Below, in pieces: positions 47,202-60,900 of a stretch of DNA of 64,000 bases (positions within the stretch are counted from its first letter, which is position 1; each line of letters opens with the position of its first letter). The notes beneath the pieces are model-generated. The model had not been told where the DNA came from and made no database searches. It saw only the letters and a program-made list of their open reading frames with translations. The stretch comes from Zygnema circumcarinatum (lineage: Eukaryota > Streptophyta > Zygnematophyceae > Zygnematales > Zygnemataceae): NCBI GenBank assembly GCA_037447605.1, contig CM074804.1, positions 4,099,243-4,163,242 of the forward strand. The letters run 5' to 3'. The position numbers and the translations under genes were made by a program.

Positions 47202-50200
47202 TTAATTTTGATTCCCCCGGTCGGAGGCAACGGGAGGGAGCCACAGCTTAACCTTCTTATCCGCGCTCCCTGTCGCCAAAATCATGCTGGGTCCTTTATC
47301 TGCAACCCGACCGCCAAGGTGATCCCTCTGTAACTTAATAAATGCCTGACGAGGAGATGGTTGAGTGCCGTAGACCTGGCAACCACTACTGCTCCATTTG
47401 CAACTTACATACAAGTACATGCACTTCAAAAGTACAAGCTAATGCATGCATTCCCCCCATCCCAACTCCATAAGTAGTCCCAACCTCATATTTCCACCAT
47501 CCCATCATCTACGATACGATCGCTATATTCAGCACGTATACCCGGGTATTGGTACTGAGGCGTGCTGTTTCTGAGTACGTTTAACGTGCAAGTGTGATGG
47601 CAGCATAGACTCATGCATGCATAGACTTCGGGCATATGCATTCTCACCTGTCATTAATGACTTTGGTGCCCATACCATTGACGTGATGACATCTGCAAAG
47701 CAGACTCAAACTTCAATAATGTAAATGGCAATTAACTCGACGGCTGTCTGTCTGCACCCTTTCTCTTGTAGGATATCTAAACCTAACAATAGAAACAACA
47801 CAACGACTGCAATAAATACAAGGACTTCAAGAATACACAGCCTCCTCACTTACCGCCTTCCCCCTGAGCGGTGGACCTAGACTTACTAGCTCATCAACAT
47901 AAATTGATTAAAATTCATTGCATTCAGCTTCACGAAATGAATGGATAATTGAGGAACCCTGTCTAAAATGGTTCCCATATTCAACGAAGGATTTGCCTAA
48001 GACCGAGAAACATGAAGGAAATGAAGGCAACAGTGTCCCACCGTCATGGGCTTTCTCAGCCGTGTCGAAGACCGCACCAGTTTCCAAACTCAGCCATTGG
48101 AGAGCAGAGCCAATTGAGGCAGCCAGGACGTTATTGTTCGGTGAAACAGCAATGCGGTCATAATGGGGGACTCGCTTGCCCCCTTTTGCAGAAACACTAT
48201 TTGGAGGTTCAGGTATTGGGAAGGTTTTGAGACACTTGGGATCTTCATCCAAGTGGTATCGCACTGCAAGCAGAGTGAAACATTCAAGTAAGCTGAAGTT
48301 AAGTGTTGAACATGCACGATTGGGTTGTGAACAAAACCAACTGAATGTATGAAGCTTGCCAACGACGTTTGAATACCTTGTACATCATTGCTTGAAAGTG
48401 ATTATTACGCCCGTTTCAGATAGAGTTCAAAAAATAAAATGAAATGTGACATAAGTTTGCTTCACAGATACTTTAATGTCCACGATCATGTGCCGATCAC
48501 TCTTGTTCTCTGCCATAGCTATTAACTTATTATATTCCATCAGTTCAAATAGAATGAGAAATAGCGGGGAAAAAAAAGGTTCGAGAACTGATGGCATACT
48601 CACCATTGATGTTCCACACTTTCATTGTACCCTCCTTGGATGCAGTAACCACGCGCTGACTATCCCACGTAAAGCTCAGCCATGTCACTGCACTCTGGAG
48701 ACCAAACAATCCACTTTGTTCAACATTTCAGTCATCATAAGAGTAAGCTCTGAAAGCATACTTAAGGAAACAAAAACCATTGACGATACTGCTTAGCTGC
48801 AACCGTCCATGAGACTAGATTAGCGATCAGCAAGGGACTCTCCCCCATTCACATCGTGCAATCATTTTAAAGTGAGTCGCCGGTCAAATGGGTAGACGGT
48901 GGCTCGTTATCATCCAAAAATATCGAACTATCCCAAAGAAAAAACGTCTTTACTCGAGCTCCCCACAGCTAATGCTCATCATTTTAATGGACTGACCATT
49001 AACCTTTTTAGGACAGCCATGGCCTTCCAGACACAATTGTCACACGGGAAATACAGAGTGAGGAAGATGTTACATGAGGATTGACATGGAAGCTGAAGCA
49101 TCACAATCCTACCTTATGTCCCTTGAGTTGCATAGCTTTCACCACTTCCTTCACCGAGCCATCCTTTCCATAGACAATTTCCCATATCTGTCGGCCAAGA
49201 CAGTGCAAGTTCAAGTGGTTTCAGAACTGGAGCAAAGTTGACATACTCCACACATAAAGCTCAAGAACTCCAAACGAGTGGAATGCAGGAGCTTGGAAGT
49301 CCACAAGATGAAAAATCTTTGAGCGGAACAGTGAATTTTTTGCGCCTCACATCGACCATAACTCTCCATCTACCACACCTTAGGTTCGCCTAACAAAGCT
49401 TTGTCCCTTTGCTCCCTTTGTTGAAAAATTTGAGCTGTCACTAATCGCTCCAGCACGAACTCACCTTCACATCGGCGGTAAATGCTGCAATTGCCAAAAA
49501 GCGGCCATCTGGTGAAAATGCGGCCATGGTATTCTTCAACTGGTTGGAATCCACAGAGCCCACGCACTTGCCGTCTTCCACAGTCCACAGCTTCACATCG
49601 GTCGCTGTAAACTCATCCAACAGCGAGCCCGATTCATTCAGTCAGCTGAGCAAACGAAGGTCAAATTGTCACAGTGGGACTGTGGCGGTTCTGGGACCTC
49701 TTCAACACCTGAAATACCAATAATTCTCCCCCTTTTTCTCTGCTTATCTTTTCCATCCGCCTTCTCAAATATGGGGAAATCCTCCTTTTAAGGCCGTTAT
49801 GACGACGCTCGACCATTTATAGAATTCAAGTGCCAACACTCACTACCTTCAGAGCATGTCGCTAGAAGTATTCCTCCGTCTGCTGAGCCGTAACTGGCTG
49901 TAACCCCCGTGAGAGTAAGAATGGCATTGCCATTGTGGATCTTTTTCTTCTCCCACTTTATCTCCGGGGGAGGTAATTTTCCCTGCTCTCTCGCTTCAGC
50001 AGCTGCCTTTCCGCCTGACGCTGCAAACAAGCAAAGTCCTCCTCCCTGTGAATCCATCGTCGCCACAGCCAGTTGAGAGGCACCTTCTCCAAAAGCGACA
50101 CCTGTAGGCGAAATACCAGTGGGCATGTTGATTCGAAGAAATCTGTACGGAAAAACGTCGATAATAGTAACTTTATTCAGCAACAAATGTAATGTACGAC

Positions 50201-52071
50201 AATGCAAAATGAAACTGTGAACGGACAACAATCAGACGAGCAGTTCAAATCCCCATTAGAGCCTAACATGATGAAGTTGACTGAAACAACACCAGTCCTG
50301 GGATACTGTAGCTGTGGGTTGGAAGGCTTGATTAAGATACGCTTAAAAAAAAAAAAACGAAAAATGGCTGAGTCCCTTCCCTTTGTGAAGAGCCTATGAA
50401 ATATCAGTACATTAAGATGCAAAGATCCAGTTCTATCTGGTAAGAGGACGAGCGCAAAGAATTGAAAAAGCTTTATATTCGAATGGCACATTTGGAAGCC
50501 CTCACTTGAAACTTTTGGAGGCCACGTCTTCAAGCTTGAACACACGCACTACCCCATCAGCACAAGCTGCTCCCCCAACCCGACATACAACTCTGCATTT
50601 TTGTCAGGAACTCAAACCCCGCCGAGTCCTAACCCAGCTTTCGCTGTCAGAACTTCCCTCCTCAGTCGACTCACCAACAAGGAGAAGAGCTACAAACTGG
50701 GAGGTAACCAGATCAAGTTCAAACTGCGCATATAGAACTTCAGGTTGAGCACACTCTTTTAAATCATCGAACTTGATGCACAAAAAATGACCGACTAAAG
50801 ATCAGACTCGGTACTCGAATTCACAACTTCCAGATCCCTTCGTCCAAGCTTTCAATCAAATCGAAAGACCAAAAAAATCTTCTATTTTAATCGTTGCAGA
50901 GGTAGCTCTAACTGACACAGACTAAATAGCAGGGGAGGTATGCACCAGTTGCAAGGCCGCGAGCATCTGCTGTAAAAGCGATTCCACATACAGCGTCACC
51001 GTGGCCCTTCAAAGTGTTGAGGTCCAAGGAATGATGAACATGATGCGCTGCACTATGGCTACTCTGCAAAGTGCAGAAGCAGCAGGCTTACCAACCATTA
51101 TTGATGCATTTTCGATGCATGAAGATAATCAAGCCTCACATTGGAAGCAGAACGCGAGAGCACACACACAATTCAACCATATGAATTGATTGACAGAAGG
51201 AGATGTCTCCTTCATCTTGGAGGAATCCTGCTAAATTTCGCGGAGATTTCTGACGAGAAAATGAACTTTCCGAAAGCATGGTTATGCTGTCTCTAGTTCC
51301 AGGCACTTAGAATAACGAGAAATAAATTCCAAATTTCAAATTTAAAAAGGTTGCAATTCTGTTCGGATGGAAGTGAATTATTCGACAATACACTCAATTG
51401 ATTAGGATGTTAGGATATTTTTCTGGCTCCTTCAATTCCTCACGTGAAAGGGAGAGGACCGTGCCAGCAAGTGGATTGCTTTGCCGGCAATTTATCAATA
51501 GAAGCAACTGTAAATTAAGCGATCACGCGTCCAAATAAAAACCTTCGTTGCGTATAACTTCTACACAGAATGTCTACTACTAACTTATAGGACGTTTCTC
51601 TAAATAAATCTCCAGGTTCTCTCTTGTTGATGAGTTCGATCTCCTATACATCCCTGCATATACACTGTGCTTTCTAGAACAATGGACTGAGGCATTCAAC
51701 GTAGGTCATTCCTTTCTCCAAGCATCTGAAGCAGCAGAATTTGCTAAGGATTGCTTCAAGTACACCTAATCCGAGTTATGTATTCTACAATTCATAGAAA
51801 CTATTGAATGAGCAAACGCAGGGCCTATATCCCTCACCTTATCTCCTCCTCCTTTTCCCTTGGAGCTTGCACTGCCCTTCTTTCCAATTCCAGCTGCAGA
51901 TTTTGCAGAACTCTCCACTGTATTTGAGCTGCTAATGGAGGGCGCACCGCCATCGCTTCCAGGATTACCAGAAGAAAATAAAAATTGCAAAACTGCTCCA
52001 ACAAATATTGTAAATATGATCCCAAATATGGCCACCTCACTCCATGCAAAGCCTCCGACGAGGTCAGCCAT
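47202..52071 (-). CDS. TBL2-like ER-anchored WD40 protein (459 aa)
   Basis: Ten exons join in phase: 52071-51838, 51063-50946, 50566-50506, 50142-49847, 49604-49465, 49187-49113, 48694-48604, 48263-48042, 47692-47648 and 47299-47202. The N-terminus (MADLVGGFAW) leads into one membrane span (about residues 11-32, SEVAIFGIIFTIFVGAVLQF). A low-complexity linker and WD40 repeats follow: LNTLKGHGDAVCGIAF, ACADGVVRVFKLED, TDVKLWTVEDGKCVG, AFSPDGRFLAIAAFTADVKI, VVTASKEGTMKVWNIN and ILATGSADKKVKLW. The arrangement and the segment ALQWLSLETGAVFDTAEKAH match transducin-beta-like 2 proteins, which in animals sit in the ER membrane and act in stress signalling. The plant role is inferred. Confidence 0.9.
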
Positions 52072-53088
52072 GGATTCGCCTTCCGCTTTCTCCTCTCCAG
52101 ATGACGAGCACTGACAAAATTCACGCCGAAGCGGTCCGCAGCACAATTTTCCAAGTGCGTCCTTTCAGGCGCAGCTAGATGCAGGCTCAATCCCTTCCCT
52201 GACGGCCTCCCTCCCTCCCTCCTTCCGGAGAGTGTGGGCGCTGGTGGGCCGCCAACTCGGTCTTGGAGGTGTTGTCCTTCTGAACTGCCAATTCAAATTG
52301 GAGGCACTGCGGTCCCTGCTTCTAGAGCCTCGTTGTTGGGCACAGAAGCAGATTCCAGCTCATAGCCATTTCCTTTTTTGTTCCAAGTCCTTTTCGGCCG
52401 GTTCCTCGTGGTTCCCCACATTGTTTTGTGCATATACATTTGATGCTATCGCCATCGCGAGATCAACACCGACACTTCGTTTCTTGCCTTGGCTCATTTG
52501 ACGTTGCATTTGTCGAATATTTTACAGTATTGTAAGTATTGTATGGAGCAACGATACAGCAAATACATTGGAGGAATTGTAGGATTGTTGAAGGAATAAA
52601 GCAGTTTCCATATTTTTGTATCTTGACAAAAAAACAAAACTGGCAGGACCTCATCTTTGATTGAAATACTGCATTGTTTCTCCTTATTGACTTTTATTCG
52701 ATTCTTTTGTCCCAAGAAATGTGCTCGTCCAAGTTTGTACTGGTCTGCATATTTTTCAACAGCGTGAAGTTGCGCATGCCAAGTGTGAACAATCCCAAGT
52801 CACAACACACAACGAACCCATCACTGTCTCTTGCTTGCCAAACTTCCTTCTTTGAAAAAGTTCCAAGGCGTAACGTGACGTAACGTGACATGACAACATG
52901 TCTGACACGGCAACGCATGTCAGTTTATTGACAGCTCTCAAATGTGCGACATCATATCATACCACATGATGTCAAGGAGATGGGGGAGAGAGAAAACAGA
53001 AGTGGCTATAGACGAAGAAGGTAAAGTAAACTCCAAAAATAGGACGAGTACCGAGGAGAAAAATGGCAAGGTTACGCCCAGCCTTCTT
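52072..53088. other. Spacer between eIF2D 3' end and TBL2-like 5' end
   Basis: It includes a CCCT repeat near the TBL2-like start (about 52205-52222), a right terminus of the dispersed inverted-end family (52300-52475), AT-rich sequence, and an ACGTGAC repeat (about 52870-52895). No gene is seen. The two flanking genes are both on the minus strand. Confidence 0.55.
52300..52475 (-). mobile_element. Right half of a dispersed inverted-end element
   Basis: The end reads CATATACATTTGATGCTATC followed by GCCATCGCGAGATCAAC. The preceding ~150 bp share ctgcttctag, cgttgttg and cgtggttcc blocks with the right half of the complete copy at 43635-43772. The left half is missing. Confidence 0.6.
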
Positions 53089-56000
53089 TTAAGCTCGTTT
53101 CGTCTTGTCCATGATCTCAATGTGTCCTTTGGGAATGGCATATTGCTGCACAAGGTGTCGCCCCAAATCCTCCAGCACTCCTCCCTGCACAAGTACTTCA
53201 CTCTGCCCTTTCTTTCCTGCATGAAGGAAAAAGGAAACAGAAAGAAGTGTTAATCAGATATAGGTATTGGAATGGAGGCTTTAAAGGAAGGATGTGGCAT
53301 TGATCTCACGATGGCGATGCCATCAAATGTACATGGACAAAATCGTCATGGGGAACCACAAGGAACTGGTCGCAAGGCAACAAAGGACATAAGGAAAAAG
53401 CGTGTTTGTTTAGGCGTTGAGATTCTGCCAATGTTCCAATACCTTTGCCTCTGTTGTTTCACATATTCCGCCATGGAGTTTAGAAAGTGCTTACAAGCTC
53501 AAACACTCCGTATTTCCTCATTTGCCTGCCAGCTTTGCATAGTCCGTCAGCTGGATACTAATGGCTTATTCTGAGGCATCGAAAGGAAACCAACAACCTT
53601 ACCTGGCACTTCCGCTAGTGATGTGCTGCATGCAAACTTCTTCTGCAGCTCCGCTGCCAGCGCTTCAGGGTCCACCAGGAACGATTCCACCCCAGTGACA
53701 CGTGTCACCTTCTTGTTTCCCTGCCGCCGTTCCGTAATGATGTGCACGCTTTGCAGTGCTCCTTTCCGGACGACTGACTGACTGCCACGTGTCACTCTAT
53801 GGTGAGCTTGCATTCTTCCGACAAAAGTAGGACCTAAGTCCTTCTTGTGTACCTCGTCAGGATAGCGTGTGCCCTTTTTAATAGCGCCTTTGAAAAGCGC
53901 ATCACACAGGGTTGCATCCAAGACGACCATAGCCCGATTTTCTGTCTTGTCCAAGTTCAGCAGTTCCACATATCTGAAAGCAACCTCGGAAGCTTCTGCT
54001 GCTGAGTAATAACCCCCAGTGTCAGCACCGACAGCCTCAAAAATAGGGCTAACTTGATGTGTAACCTTGAAGACCTCAACTACCTCAACACATGCTTCCC
54101 CTTGGCTTGGTATTGGCGTGACCCCTTTGGCTGCTGGTGAAGCTGTAGGAACATCTGCAGACGGAGGGCTTTTCTCCGGAACAAATTTCAAGTATTCAGG
54201 ATGTCTTCTGTTGATGCCGGTTATAAACATCTCTTTTCTGTGTTTATCCTCCTTCACGGTAACCTAATACAGATCACATGTCAAGCAGGCAGTAAGAAAA
54301 ATCTGTCCACTCCATTGAGCATTGTAGAGATAAGCTGAAAAGGCGTTGTGGATCAATCCTGTGTGGCCACAATTGAACAGTCAACTCGTATTCGGGTGTC
54401 CGAAGTACAAGCTCAAATGAAAGCGATACTAAATTGTCTGCAGAGTTTCAAAAACAGGAGAATGAGCGAGGAAAAATCGAGTGTTGGAGCTCACCAGACC
54501 CGAAGACGCTGTTGTTTGCAGCCACTTGCTGAGTTTTTTATGAGACGACTTCTTCATGTCTAGCGTGGTCCCAGGAGGCCGCTTTGGCAATATGTGGTTG
54601 GACCTGTGGAAAATTGGAGCAAAGAGATGGTGATGGTCAAGGAGGAAAAATGGGGTGTGGAAAGAGGGGTAGATTAGACGTACAAGGATAAATGGGAAGG
54701 CGATTGAATCTGACGCACAGAAATTCATTCATACAAACTCATTATTCGTATGGTTGACTTCCATTTTCAAGGCAGGCAACACGTGCTTCTCATTCCAAAC
54801 CAACGTGGAGAGATCGCCTACCAAAGTGTACTGCCTGGAAGTGGCAGTTCTTTGTCCTTAACAGACGCATGAAGAGCCTGCAGCAGACACTTATCCAACA
54901 GAGCATCCATGTCTTCCATTGTCAACGCATTCGATGCTGCATCTTCTTCTCCCTCACCATCCCCTGCCTCATTTAAATGGAGCTCTCGCATACCGTCGGT
55001 AACTGCACCTCCGTCTCCTCGTGCATCACCACTGGGCTGTGCCCCGTCTGTTGCAGTTGCTGCATTATTTCCTCCTCTGGAAAATGAATCCTCCTCCTCT
55101 TGCTGCCCTTCCAAATCATGTGCCTCTCCTGCTGTCCCTTCGTGCATTTCCCTACTTGTTCCTTCAGCTAAGTCAGAAATATCAGTCGATGCACTTCCTT
55201 TAGCTGGATCCTCCACAACCACCCCATCCAAAAAACCAGCATTTGGCACATATTTTCCTTCCGCTGACTCCCTGGCAAGCACATGCAAACAGAGTCATAT
55301 GCTTAAGACTGTCAGGCTGTAACTATGAGAGCATCTTCTCAATATTGTCTGATAGACCTGTCCAATTTGTTGCGTGAGGCATTCACTGGGGAGGGGGGGC
55401 ACACAATGCAGGATCCCGAAACCAGAGCATGAGCCAAGAACGCAAGCCGGCCACTTGTGAAGGACCAAGCACTTTGGGGTCTGTCCATCTTCGGCCAGCT
55501 GCTTACCCAAAAAAATGTGCATGCAAGAAAGCGCCGCCTTTCTAGACTAAAGCCGAAGTTAACTTGCCATTGTGATGTTTCAAATGGTTAACCTCGCTTT
55601 TAACCCTTGGGATACATCAAGTCATCTTGCACTTGCAGTTCAGTTCAGGAAGGCCTGTTGACAACTTACCACAAGGTATCTTGATAGTAGTGCATCACAC
55701 GAACAGCCTTCCCCTTCAGTCCAGCTCGCAGAGCCTGCTGGCTGCTGGTAGCGGTGCTGCCAATCTGCACCGATTGTTGCAGCATTGAGGGACGTGAGGC
55801 TCAAAGTAAGGAAATGACGACCTCTGCATGTAAGCAGTTGAAATTTATAATAGATGCTCTACGGTGCACGAATCAATGCCACCTTCTGAAAAATGGCAAT
55901 GATTCGAAAAAGATAAAAACTCTGCTTCACAGGCATAGGACTTGGCTTAGTCGGCTGCACTCAACTTTGATTCAATCGCAAATTAATCGTGATTGCTCCA

Positions 56001-57105
56001 TGTCAGCACCAAAAAGGCATTATCCTGCTCAATCATAGTTTTCTTCCTAGACCTTCGGCCACACAAACAGAGAAGTGGAAGATACAGGGATAGGAAAGCC
56101 TGTACCTTGCAAGGCAAGGTTTGCCTAAAACTGGTTGCTAAATAGGTGACCAAGAACCTGGTTGGCCTCTGGCTAAATGGGAAGGTCCCCTTAGCTATTT
56201 GCTCGTCTCTCCTTCCCCGGAACTTACCGCGATTGGTGCATCATTCCCAGGAACTCGAATAGCCCAAAGTTCGCCCTCGTTAAATGCAGGAAGTCCTTCT
56301 GAGGGCACTTTGATTCCAGGAAGCATGAGATCCGCGCCTCCCAGCACGTAGCGGGACACTTCGCCCCCCTTGAGCTCAAATGCAGGCACCAAGTGAGGTA
56401 CCTTCCACAGGGAGTAAACTGCGCACACATGGAATAAGCCACCCAGCAGACGCAGGCAGAGGTATGAGTTGCTGAGAATGGATAATGGTGCGGCATAATA
56501 CTCTTGAGACATGAAGCTGCTGCAAAGAGGCTTGATTTTTAGCTCTCAAATTACCGCTTTATTGGGATCCAGCATCAGAGATAAGTTATTCGACCAAGCA
56601 AAATCGTGTTTGAATTGAGAACTCACCGGTAGGAAAAATCTCGTGACCGCGGCCATTAATATCAAAGAGCATAGGAGGTCCTCCTTCAATGGCATACACC
56701 AGAGCACGGTTAACGAGCTTTGTTACTGTCATATCACCCTGCATTACAAGGACTTTCGCAGTAGTAAGCTAGTCTTTATAAAACATTATGCTGAATGCAT
56801 CGCCACTTCTAAAATTTCGGTTAAAGCGACCTTAATGAAGGAGACACGTCTCATCGATTGAAATTGGTTTGGATGCAGTACTGACGCCTTCCTAGTTGGT
56901 GGATGGAAAATGTATGCCTCTAAGCCCCTTCTGTCCTCAAGTAATCCCTTCTTTCCTCTCTCGTGCTCACCTTAGGGGGTAGAATAGTGTCAATGTCTTC
57001 CTCAGAAGCTGATGCGAAAAGCTCTTTGACCGTGCGCCGCAACTTCTTTTTGTCAGCTCCTGAAAGGCGTTGCTGGCCACGCACTTCACTTGGCTTTTTA
57101 AACAT
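53089..57105 (-). CDS. EIF2D: Translation factor eIF2D (ligatin), 626 aa
   Basis: eIF2D binds the 40S ribosomal subunit, can deliver tRNA to the P site independently of GTP, and acts in ribosome recycling. Eight exons join in phase: 57105-56971, 56738-56627, 56418-56228, 55764-55670, 55271-54822, 54603-54495, 54263-53603 and 53216-53089. The start MFKKPSEVRGQQRLSGADKK and the following VNRALVYAIEGGPPMLFDI are the N-terminal and PUA-type region. A long acidic Gly/Glu linker is encoded by exon 5. It is followed by the winged-helix part (LDMKKSSHKKLSKWLQ), the SWIB/MDM2-type region (AMVVLDATLCDALFK) and the C-terminal SUI1 domain (VTRVTGVESFLVDPEALAAE, then GGVLEDLGRHLVQQYAIPKG). Length and domain order are complete. 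A transposon terminus sits in the last intron. The gene diverges from the ELO gene. Confidence 0.95.
53290..53400 (+). mobile_element. Left terminus of a dispersed inverted-end element, in an eIF2D intron
   Basis: It begins GGATGTGGCATTGATCTCAC, continues GATGGCGATGCCATCAAATG, then GGGGAACCACAAGGAACTGG. The same sequence starts the copy at 62534. The copy fades out at about 53400, inside the intron between the last two eIF2D exons (53217-53602), with no right end nearby. Confidence 0.7.
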
Positions 57106-57992
57106 GGTGCTTGCTGAAGGACAAACCGGGCCGTGTCAACAATCCTCAATTCCCAGCTAAAACCTGAAACAAGCATATGAATGTTTAACACAGGGCCTCG
57201 AGAAAGCAACACGATGTCGAATGAGCGATGCGGCAGTTCTTGTGAATTTAGTTATTCAAGTTAGTTATTTAGTTATTATTTATTTATGTTACTCTCGTAG
57301 AAGTTTTCATGGGTAAATCATTGCAGGAGACTGAATTTCCAGAAGTCAACCGATAGCGATGGTTTCTAATCCCGAAAGAAGACGTTACAGAAAGTAATAC
57401 CCTAATCTTGTTATGAAGAAGTTCAAACGAAAACAGAGGTTGAACTACAAGCGAAGATGAAGTCTGCATAAAGAACATACCGTGCAGTAGGCAAAAAAGC
57501 AGAACGCCAAACGCGAAAGGACCACGAATTTCTGAGCGAAAGGCCGATGAAGTTTTCGATTTCCGCTAATAAGCTCGGTACAAGCTGGCTACTCTTTGCA
57601 GTTCCAGAATCACTCCAATCTTTGCTTTGGAGAAACACACATCAAAGCGGCTCCCAGCTTCCAGAAACCACTTCCCACTTAAGATCAGATGATCAACATT
57701 TGGATATTCAAAAGCCAAGTGGATCCCTCGTGATCAATACATTTACCCAAATCCTCGTCCGGTTCACTAGCCTGTACGGAGGAAGATCGAGGTCCAAATT
57801 GAACAGATTAGACGCAATTCCTGTTTCCACGCGATCAACAGTGCTGAACCCTCCTTATCCATGAATAGTGGACTCGCTGGATGGAGCGAGTGGAATCTTA
57901 CGACGATGGGCCCGCCTGGCCAGTGAAGTCATTCTGGAGAGGCGATCGCGGCAGGAGCAGCAGTAGCTGCCGAAGGTGTCTTGCAGGTCGCA
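57106..57992. other. Divergent spacer between eIF2D and the ELO elongase
   Basis: The start codons of eIF2D (minus) and the elongase (plus) lie 888 bp apart, so this region must hold both promoters or leaders. An acceptor-like tgtcttgcag just before the elongase ATG suggests a spliced 5' leader. The sequence has ordinary composition, with a TTAGTTAT repeat near 57250-57285. No gene is seen. Confidence 0.55.
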
Positions 57993-60900
57993 ATGGCGAA
58001 TGTGGACAAGGCCATCTCAGACGCGGTCTTCTCCTTGCTCGAGCGCATAGGAGTAGATACCAACTACATCAGTCCGATTACTAAAGAGCTTCCATTCATA
58101 GCAAGCCCGACTCCGGTGGTGTTATCAGTAACAGCATACTTGATTATTGTCAAATTATGGGCAGAATACATCAAGATTTCAGGCTTAAAGCCGAGAGTCG
58201 CCGACCCCCCCGCATTGCACTTACTGATAGTTTTGCACAATCTGTTCCTGTGTGGATTAAGCTTGTACATGGGCGTAGGAATTGCTTACGAAATGTGGAA
58301 GCACAAGTAAGTAATTTCCGGTTTTTTTTATTTTTCTTTTCTTCTATTTTCTTGGCTTTCTGCTGGCCTGTCCGCTTAATTGCCTTTTCTTTCTTCAGGA
58401 AGTTGGAAAACGTCATTGGTTGCAACCTTGCTTATTCTCTGGCTAGCGGTAGAAAAAAAAAAAAAATCTGCTCATCAAATTTTATCTGTCCCCGTCCCTT
58501 TGATGCCGCATCATTTTTCAAATGCGTAATGGTCATACTTGAAGATGTTGGAGTTCCATGAACGTCTTAGTTGATCTTGCCCACTCTATGAAAGGTCCAG
58601 CTTCACTATGTTGCTGGCTTCCGACCCTTACAAATGGTTTTGAATTGGTCGGTGTAGCTTATGCCCTCGGATTTTTTATTGCATTCATTGTGCCTCATGT
58701 ATTGTTCTTGTATTGCCATTTTCAGTAGCTTTGATCCGTAAACTTTCGCGATTCGCATGTATGCATGAGTTTGGAGCGAGCTATGTGCAGATCCTCTGAA
58801 GTTATGTAAATTGGTTGATAAATTTCTTGCAGGTTTACAATTTTTGGAAACAAAGTGGACCCGGATCAAGTTGAGGTGTGATCTTCATACACTTCAGCTT
58901 TCAGGCAGCTGAATCTATTATCTGTAGCTGTGATCCTTTTTTTGTTTCACCTCTCCAATCGCTGCTTTACATCATCCGCCTACCCCAAACTTTCTTTGGT
59001 TCTCGAAGCCCACGGAAGAGAAAAAAAAGCGCGGGATTTAGTCGAAGCTATTTTGTTCTCAACTGTGCATTTGCGTTTTTGGCTGTTCTGTTACTTTTGC
59101 CAGCTCGGCCACCTTATTTACATATTCTACATCAGCAAACTATACGAGTTTGTTGACACAGTAAGTTGGGAAACTATGCCACACGTTGTAGAATGGTTTA
59201 TAAACCAATTTTGTCTTCAAATTTGTGAATACTGGAGTTGTGCAACACATAGAGATTGGAACTGCTGATGGAATCTGTACGTACCAAACTAAGTGACGAA
59301 GACTGCCGGTATGTTCCTTTTGATATCCATGAAGTACCACGATTTGTTTCCTCTGATAGTGCAAATCAGCGAGTGTTTAGCAAGTGTTTAAGGATACAAC
59401 ATTATGCTTGCTCTGTTCAACTGTCAGGCTATCTGCTTGCAGTAGGGTGTGGCTTTCAGTTCTGTGAGAAGGAAGCTAATATAAAGCAAGGACATTAATC
59501 ACTATAGACAAAATTTACTTATCGATATAGCAGTATGCTGCTTTTTTTATTGTCAAAAGGAAAACAGGAAAGGTTTGCAAGTTGATTGGTGCAGTACGCA
59601 CCAATGCTGCATTCGTTTGCTTAGCGCTGAGCTGACTTGCGTCAGCTTGCCAATATTGAATGTTTTGAGAGAACAGAGAGAGAGATTAATCTTTTTAATC
59701 ACTTTACAGAGATCAATTGAAATGTAGTCCTTATCCCATCGACCCAGATTTGACGAGGCATCAACCTACTATACTTGGACAAGCGTCAATTGGATCTGAT
59801 ACGTCGGAAGGGGTGTGAATATACCTTTTTTATTTGAATGGTTTCGTGTGTTTCACAGGTGATCATGTTGTTAAAGCGGAATTTGCGTCAGATATCCTAC
59901 TTGCATGTGTATCATCATGCCAGCATATCGCTCATCTGGTGGCTATTGGCGTATCGTTGTCCAGGCGGTGACGGTGAGTCGTTGATGGGCTTTCTTTGCC
60001 CCCAGGATGTTGGAATATCATAAAAGAAGTGTCTTTCTGTTTGTCCTTCCTTTTTTCATGTCAATGGGAGAAGCGTCTATCGGATTGTCCCACAACTATG
60101 ACCTTTGCCATAGGCTATTTTAAGAGAAGTGTGAAATATGCGGGGAACATGTGCAGTAATAATTTAAGTTTAAACATTGACAAGAATGCATGAAGGCTCT
60201 AGTTGTCGTAAAGGCAATTCCTACCTGCCATATGCTTCAATTTAGGCTATTCAACGAACTAGTCAATTCAGCTCAGACTTGTTTTATAAGTGGATTTCTT
60301 ACGTTGGGTGCCTGAATTTAATTGATAAGTTTCCTTTTGTTGGTGGGGGTGTGATGTGTCAATGTACAGCTTATTTTTCTGCGCTTTTCAATTCTTGGGT
60401 TCACGTGATTATGTACCTTTATTATCTACTTTCAGCGATCATTGGCAAGAATGAAAAGCGTCGGAGGAAGTACTTGTTCTGGGGCAAGTAAGCTGCATAT
60501 GTCCTTCAATAAGCCACACTTTATATTTTCATTTGCTCGCCTTAGAATTACTTAAGCATAAGTAGTCGGATTGATTCAATTTGAAAAGTACATCTAGGGC
60601 GAACCGTCAACCTGCCTCCCTGGCTTTTCTTTTTATCATCTTGTGCCAGAGATTTATCCTATCATCCTTCACGCGTGAAGTCTCCTTGGATAAGTTGCCC
60701 AAAGCCACCGTCTTTTGAAAAATCTGTACATGTATGGAGCGAGCCAAGTGTCGAGAAGGTAGAGATTGGTGTCTATACGTCCTTTTACGAGACTGTTCTG
60801 TTCAAATATGTGAAGGTAAGTTGTCTATCTGTGGCTGGCTTGCTGTCTGCAGGTATTTGACCATGCTGCAGATGGTGCAGTTCATGTCATTCATCGTACA